DNA of 12,838 nucleotides from Ganoderma boninense (lineage: Eukaryota > Basidiomycota > Agaricomycetes > Polyporales > Polyporaceae): contig PJEW03000066.1 in NCBI GenBank assembly GCA_002900995.3, forward strand, positions 1-12,838, read 5' to 3'. Below, one piece after another: positions 9,095 to 12,838 of the stretch; the first letter of the stretch is position 1, and each line of letters opens with the position of its first letter. The notes beneath the pieces were generated by a model, which did no database searches, had not been told where the DNA came from, and saw nothing but the letters and a program-made list of their open reading frames with translations. Made by a program: the position numbers and the translations under genes.

Positions 9095-9183
9095 ACAATC
9101 TTCCTCCTTATGCCCCCAAACAAACAATTTAGGCCATTCCCTAACTCGCAAAGGCCCACGTTGGTTAGTTGGACTTGGACCCT
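9095..9183 (-). pseudogene. LINE B ORF1-type CCHC zinc knuckle
   Basis: Plant LINE ORF1 proteins end in a CxxCxxxxHxxxxC knuckle thought to bind the element RNA. On the minus strand one frame gives PKLFVWGHKEEDC, where GHKEEDC supplies the H-x4-C half exactly. The adjacent frame gives RVQVQLTNVGLCELGNGLNC, where the last cysteine sits where the first knuckle cysteine belongs, after a stretch resembling the usual V-x-Y-E-N-L-P lead-in. Reading both together, a one- or two-base slip near 9115 would join the halves. The second cysteine is not visible. The position, about 200 codons before the first endonuclease block, fits a plant LINE. Confidence 0.5.
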
Positions 9184-9199
9184 TCTCAGCCACCTTCCT

Positions 9200-9825
9200 G
9201 GCTCTGGCGTGGCAGTCAAGCTCTTTCGTCCCTTCTCAATCTTGGCTCCCAGTCTTCGTCCCTCCCTCGAGCCGATTTCTGGTTCAGGCTTCATATCCCT
9301 TCTTCTCGGAGTCCAAACTCCCTCGTCGGGCTTCTGGCTCCCGTCTCCGCTTACGCCTGTCCGAAGGCCTGCGGTGGCCACGGCCTTTCCTTTGGCCCCG
9401 ACATCGAACCAACTCGGCCCCATGGAAGGGTCCGATTTGGCTTTCCACCTTTTTTTCCCTTGTGCGTTCGGCTTTCTGGCGGATTTGCTGGAAAGCTGGA
9501 AGGGGAAGCCCGGGCTTCCTCTTCTGGTGTCCGCTGCCTTTCACGCTGTAAGTCATCGGTCGCCCATGCGGAGCCGTTGTTTCCGCGTGAAAGAAGTACC
9601 TATGCGCTTGCCATCAGTTATGATTGGTCCTCTGTCCAAGAAAAAGAAACGATACTTTCTTGGGGAGAGGTTCAACTCCCTCCTCGGCGACAGAGGTCGA
9701 GAATCCATTGCGGCCGAATGATGTCAAACATACATCTTTGTTCATGATCAGCTTTGATGTCATAATGGCTTCCTAATTCCTCAGTTTTATATTTGGAAAG
9801 TTACGTGAATATTTCGAGGATTAAC
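9200..9825. other. Junction between LINE A and LINE B; no gene recognised
   Basis: This stretch should hold the 3' end of LINE A and the start of LINE B. I could not find a poly-A tail (it would appear as poly-T on the plus strand), a target-site duplication, or a DUF4283 block that I would defend. From about 8980 to 9750 nearly all frames on both strands lack stops, including a plus-strand frame of 247 codons at 8978-9721 that ends in a basic stretch with four lysines. I do not recognise that frame, and it overlaps other open frames on both strands, so I do not call it a gene. Confidence 0.4.
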
Positions 9826-9954
9826 TCACGAAGTGGGGTCCTGTCCGCCGTTACACGACCCAGAAAGATTTGGGTCGTTCCTCCGAACAAACCCTGAACA
9901 CACCTGCCCCCCATGTGCATGGAATCCTGGAGAAATGAATTTTAATCCCTTTAC

Positions 9955-10077
9955 CCAAGGATTTGAAATGGCTCGACATAAACATTTGCCATTAGGGAGT
10001 ATCCTTTCCTCTTCTTCTCCGAGCGGGATATTCTCGAGGACGCCTGTGTGTAATTGGTTTATTAACAGCCTCTGTCG
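9955..10077 (-). pseudogene. LINE A zf-RVT domain (C-terminal zinc-binding domain of plant LINE RT)
   Basis: A minus-strand frame, open from about 10266 to 9826, contains RQRLLINQLHTGVLENIPL directly followed by GEEEERIL, then C, C, A and a final W (CLCRAISNPW). This lines up without gaps on the family pattern W-x-x-x-x-x-R-L-L-T-x-x-x-L-x-x-x-G, CPLC-G-E-E-E-E-T-x-x-H-L-F-x-x-C-x-x-A-x-x-x-W. Both cysteines of the first CxxC pair and the histidine are absent or misread; the EEEE run, the later cysteine and the tryptophan remain. It follows the RT thumb by about 100 codons, as expected. A fixed-order match of this length is unlikely by chance. Confidence 0.75.
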
Positions 10078-10367
10078 GATGGCATGTAACCCGCGTACGA
10101 GTTGGCGGTCATTGCAATCCGCGGGATGGTCAGATCCTCGCGAATGCTCAACGGGGCGAGGGAATCGCATCGTGAACCCGAGGAATAACAAGTCAGAGCT
10201 TACGACTTCTGCTGCCCTTGATCTTGATGTGAACCGAAACTTGGAAGACGGCCCGCCACTGAGCAATGTCCGTTAGCATTTCCCCCCTGGATAATTATAT
10301 ACCGCCTTATCTTCCTCGGGGTTCAAGATAACAGTGCCACCTTTTTTCTTCAATGGCCCCCTTCCGA

Positions 10368-10729
10368 GACTTTGGGAAGCCCCATTCCAAGGTCCATTGG
10401 CCTTCCCCAGGCTTCCAAATGCTTTTGACGGACCCAATGTTTTAGTCTGTCGTATGAACCCACTTCCCAATTGCTGGCCCCACAGGGACCATAACCTAAC
10501 CAAATAAAATCTTTTTGTGATTGAGCTTGTTGGTCCTCCGGTTGGCTAAGAGCGACCACTATTCTGGTCCTCAATCGTCGCCCAACCGGCACGCCCTTCA
10601 TCTAGGACGGATATCAGCGTGACACGCCTCCGGAAGCCTCCCTGGTGCCGTAAGGTTCCCGCTGAAAAATGTGAGTGTTTGGGTCCGTCAAAAAGATCCA
10701 GTTGACAACAAAGGACATACCCACGACGG
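10368..10729 (-). pseudogene. LINE A reverse transcriptase, thumb and connection
   Basis: Directly downstream of the palm blocks the minus strand reads PSWVCPLLST (10729-10700), matching the plant LINE YLGVPLLST box. About 24 codons later comes RRVTLISVL (10629-10603), matching AGRxTLIxSVL with one residue lost. DFIWLG (near 10511-10494) matches the NFLWGG box, HWV (10439-10431) matches the K-x-HWV box, and RPMDLGMGLPKV (10403-10368) matches CxPKxxGGLGLxxL. These are in family order with near-normal spacing, although the stretch between FIW and HWV is about eight residues too long. The frame changes at least twice. The exact PLLST and RVTLI strings make this one of the two strongest pieces of evidence for LINE A. 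Confidence 0.82.
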
Positions 10730-10793
10730 GACATCCACGGTTTCCCCCATGGTTATCCCCCTGCCAAGCATCGTTATGCAAGGTTGGCATTGC

Positions 10794-11574
10794 AGAATCA
10801 ACGGAGAATTCACATGTTCTCTTGGCTTTACTTTGATCCAGTCCTTGTCGACCGTTGAGGGATAATACCCCTCGCCATCCGGGGGCTTCAAGACAAAAAC
10901 CTTCAACCGCGGTCCCCCTGAATGTCATCATACGGAGGCGGACGTCCCTTTCGCAGTCTTACCCCTTCCGTAACTCGGTGACAAATTCGATACGCCCGGA
11001 CACCTCCGTGAGACAAGACCGAGGTTCCGCTTGCGGAATTTACGACCTGTGGAGACAGCGACATACCGTTGAGGGTTACAGCAAGTCGAAACCTTGACTA
11101 GTCCCGAGATAAGTGGGCACGTAGCGGTACCATTGACGGGATCACTCACAGCACGGCCGTGGGTTTGTACTCCCTTCTTGGACCCGGTTCGAGTGCAGCA
11201 GTCTTGGAGAGTTCCAAATGGTAAGTTTACGTTCGGATACGGGGTCCCCCTACCAGCAAATTTCTTTTCCTCCAAAATGATCCTGGGAATTACCAATCAG
11301 CCAATGTTTCCAGGTTGGGTAAGTGAATCACGCAGCTCGTCCGACTACCACGCTCGGTCGAATGCCTGCGTCGATATTACGCGTCCAGCTACCCCGTCTT
11401 CCCGACGTGTTCCGTCAAATACGTAAATCTTTGCCCCTTTCTCCTGTTGCTATTACTCTGGCGAGCTCTGTTAGCAAATATAGCAGGATCATGTAGGGAA
11501 CTGAACCTCGAACAATTAGAAATACTCGCTTTCATCGCTCTCTTTGTGCAAGTTGGAATTACGCATCGGCCGCG
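10794..11574 (-). pseudogene. LINE A reverse transcriptase, fingers and palm
   Basis: This part held the RT active site that copies element RNA into DNA. Blocks in order on the minus strand are: RGRCVIPTCTKRAMK (11574-11521), resembling the FRPISCCNxxYKxxxK finger block; VFLIVRG, then YMILLYLLTEL (11525-11463), resembling the AFVxGRxIxDNILLxxEL block; and GVAGRVISTQAFDRAW ending near 11348, matching GxxAxKIDxxKAFDRVxW, followed after one TAG stop by SDELRDSL. Next are NLPF and GRAVSDPV (to 11135) at the NG/RGLRQGDP position, YDDI (10932-10921) at the (F/Y)ADD position, and GLDQSKAKRTCEFSVDS (10844-10794) at the SGLxxNxxKSxxFFS position. The first catalytic aspartate (in AFDR) and the DD pair are visible. 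The frame changes between blocks, so it is broken or misread. Confidence 0.8.
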
Positions 11575-12060
11575 CAGCTTTCCTCCCTCGAAAATGAAAG
11601 CGCGACCCACTGCATCTCCCTTCACAGAAATCTTCCGACTTTGCTTAAGTCGGAGACACCGTTTCAGAGCAAGTTGGGCGCAAAAGCCTCGAGAGCTGAC
11701 ACTTTGTCCTGAAACATGAGAGTAAGTTGGACATCCCGGCCGCCCCAAGAAGGGACAACCGTAGAAACTGACCTCGTCGTTCAACGGACGATGAGGGGTC
11801 GTACAACTCCACGCTAACCCTTCCTTGAGGGGTCAGAGAAAGGGTGTTGAAACAACCCCCCCGAAACCCCCCATCGGGGGTGGAAAAAACCCCGAAAACT
11901 GGGGTTCCCCCCCTTTTTCCCCCGAGATGAAAAATCTATTTGGATAGTCCTGAGAAATTTTTTGGGGCTGAAATTTTTCTTGTCCCGCCACACACCTTTC
12001 AGAAAAAATGGCCACGATCCACCCCCTTGTTTTCCCCAAAAGGGGGTTTATCTGTTGTTT

Positions 12061-12120
12061 TATCCGTTGGGGAGGAAACCTTTTGATTGAAAAGTCCCCT
12101 GTCCCGAAAATAGTTAGGCG
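12061..12120 (-). pseudogene. LINE A linker box before the reverse transcriptase (GDxNTxFFH-like)
   Basis: One minus-strand frame reads RLTIFGTGDFSIKRFPPQRI, followed by KQQIN. Plant LINE ORF2 proteins carry a box of the form R-x-x-W-L-x-x-G-D-x-N-T-K-F-F-H, followed by basic residues and N-x-I, between endonuclease and RT. Here R, GD, a small residue, K, F, the basic run and N line up; the W and H are missing. It lies about 170 codons before the RT finger block of LINE A, slightly longer than usual. The surrounding DNA is homopolymer-swollen, so the match rests on this box and its position only. Confidence 0.4.
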
Positions 12121-12838
12121 GAAACCCCAAGGGAAAGGGAAATTTAATTTGGGGGAAAAAGTACCCAAATACGAAAATTGCCCATAAAATTTCCCGGCTA
12201 TCTTTGGGCCAGGTAAATTCCCACATCGTTTGATGGTCAAAAAATTTAATTTCCCTTACCCAAAAAGAAGAAAAAAACGGTTTTTTTTTGAAAAGAAATT
12301 CCCCAAAACTACGGTGGGGGGGGTGCCGGAGGTTTTTTTGGACAACAAAACATTATTGGGTGGTTTTTGGCCTGGGCCCGGCCGGGGAGGAACTTTTTCG
12401 TTAAAATTTTTCAGGGGCTTTCCCTTTTTAATTTTAGAAGAACCCACAGCATCCCGGGGTCCCTGTCTTTTCCCTAGCGGGTTTAAAAGAGGGTTTTAAA
12501 AGGGAGGCCCTTGGCCCCGGTTCCCCTTTTTCCCCCTTCCCCAAAGGTCACGGCCCCCGCCCCTTTTCGGTCTTTCTGTTTCTCCGTGAATTAGTCCCCC
12601 AAAATATTGAAGTGTTTTTAAAAAGGAAAAAGCTACTGAAAAAGGGGTAGTAATCAATGCAGAACAGGGGGAACCCAAATCCCGGAAAACCCATCTTTTT
12701 TTCCCCCCAAAGGGTGCCCTAAGGGGAAAAGTTGATGAAATGGGTTTGAGCCATCTTACGAAGAAGGGGGAAAACCTCGTTGAAAAAAAATGGGGCCCAA
12801 GCAAATTGGCGGGCGTTTGTCCCCGGGTTTTTCCGTTC
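12121..12838 (-). other. Swollen stretch probably from the LINE A endonuclease-RT linker
   Basis: By position this should be the end of the LINE A endonuclease and the linker. One minus-strand frame reads SPFFVRWLKPISSTF (12774-12727), which resembles the PFRFxxxWLxHPxF box that follows the endonuclease, but it lies about 100 codons too far from the next linker box. Homopolymer runs make any reading unsafe. No other feature is visible. Confidence 0.25.

Larger units (their letters stand above)
4330..9200 (-). mobile_element. LINE B: near full-length but badly distorted plant L1-type LINE
   Basis: On the minus strand a nearly complete plant LINE plan can be followed: a CCHC zinc knuckle at 9183-9095, endonuclease blocks from about 8500 to 7729, a GDxNTxFFH-like box at 7266-7242, RT blocks from 6483 to about 5450, a zf-RVT-like block at 5139-5005, and an RNase H-like domain at 4792-4372. 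Each block alone is weak except the knuckle, parts of the endonuclease and the RNase H start. The order and spacing are those of the family, which is the main argument. Frames shift between almost every block, and most of the element lies in homopolymer-swollen DNA, so it cannot be translated reliably. The 3' boundary is a guess. Confidence 0.52.
9830..12838 (-). mobile_element. LINE A: degraded plant L1-type non-LTR retrotransposon, 5' part outside the window
   Basis: On the minus strand, the blocks of a plant LINE ORF2 protein follow one another in the family order: a GDxNTxFFH-like linker box near 12090, RT finger and palm blocks between 11574 and 10921, thumb blocks between 10729 and 10368, and a zf-RVT zinc-binding domain near 9955-10077. 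The spacing fits: about 70 codons between the AFDR box and the RQGDP-like box, about 74 from there to the YDDI box, and about 28 from there to the SGL/KS box. At least four frame changes and some in-frame stops break it, so it is not a working gene as written. The endonuclease would lie at or beyond the right edge. I saw no RNase H remnant before the next element's zinc knuckle near 9100. Neither boundary nor a target-site duplication could be fixed. Confidence 0.72.

Noticed and set aside
11186..11200. B-box-like string ggttcgagtgc, as in a tRNA gene
   Set aside because: A conserved C is missing and no acceptor stem or A box can be folded around it; it lies within the LINE A RT.
11634..11654. 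Perfect 8-bp stem with a 5-base loop
   Set aside because: About one or two such hairpins are expected by chance in a window of this size, and it has no T-run or gene end beside it.
1..12838. Bacterial or phage gene cluster, CRISPR array or defence system
   Set aside because: There are no spaced direct repeats, no ribosome binding sites before open frames, no gene order on either strand, and the recognisable blocks are of plant LINE type.

Overview
The window looks like eukaryotic, most likely flowering-plant, repeat DNA. I see no bacterial genes, ribosome binding sites, operons, tRNA, rRNA or CRISPR arrays. What can be supported is a set of broken non-LTR retrotransposons (plant L1-type LINEs), all on the minus strand and arranged head to tail. 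They were recognised from short protein blocks that occur in the right order and at about the right spacing, usually in shifting reading frames. Motif assignments are by eye, without any database search. Family names and motif forms come from general knowledge of plant LINEs.

LINE A (12838 down to about 9830, 5' part outside the window) is the clearest. It has a linker box before the reverse transcriptase, most of the reverse transcriptase (RT) palm and thumb, and a C-terminal zf-RVT domain. LINE B (about 9200 down to 4330) is close to full length by architecture: an ORF1-type zinc knuckle, endonuclease, RT, zf-RVT, and an RNase H-like tail. Its central 3.5 kb is weak because the DNA there is distorted by homopolymer runs. 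LINE C (about 4130 down to 840) begins inside the endonuclease, so it looks 5'-truncated. It continues through a linker with one long open frame, RT fingers, RT thumb and a doubtful RNase H remnant.

Two textures alternate. 'Crisp' stretches (about 1550-2340, 2900-4300, 8150-11820) read like ordinary genomic DNA. 'Swollen' stretches (about 1-1540, 4330-8100, 11830-12838) are packed with 3-11 base homopolymers and have strong strand skew. The swollen texture resembles base-calling or consensus error more than biology, and it probably causes many of the frame shifts. No intact protein-coding gene can be called. Many long open frames on both strands are by-products of low stop-codon density.

In a working element these parts act together. 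The ORF1 protein binds RNA, the endonuclease nicks target DNA, and the RT copies the element RNA at the nick, with the zinc-binding and RNase H domains accompanying the RT. Nothing here appears able to do so as written.
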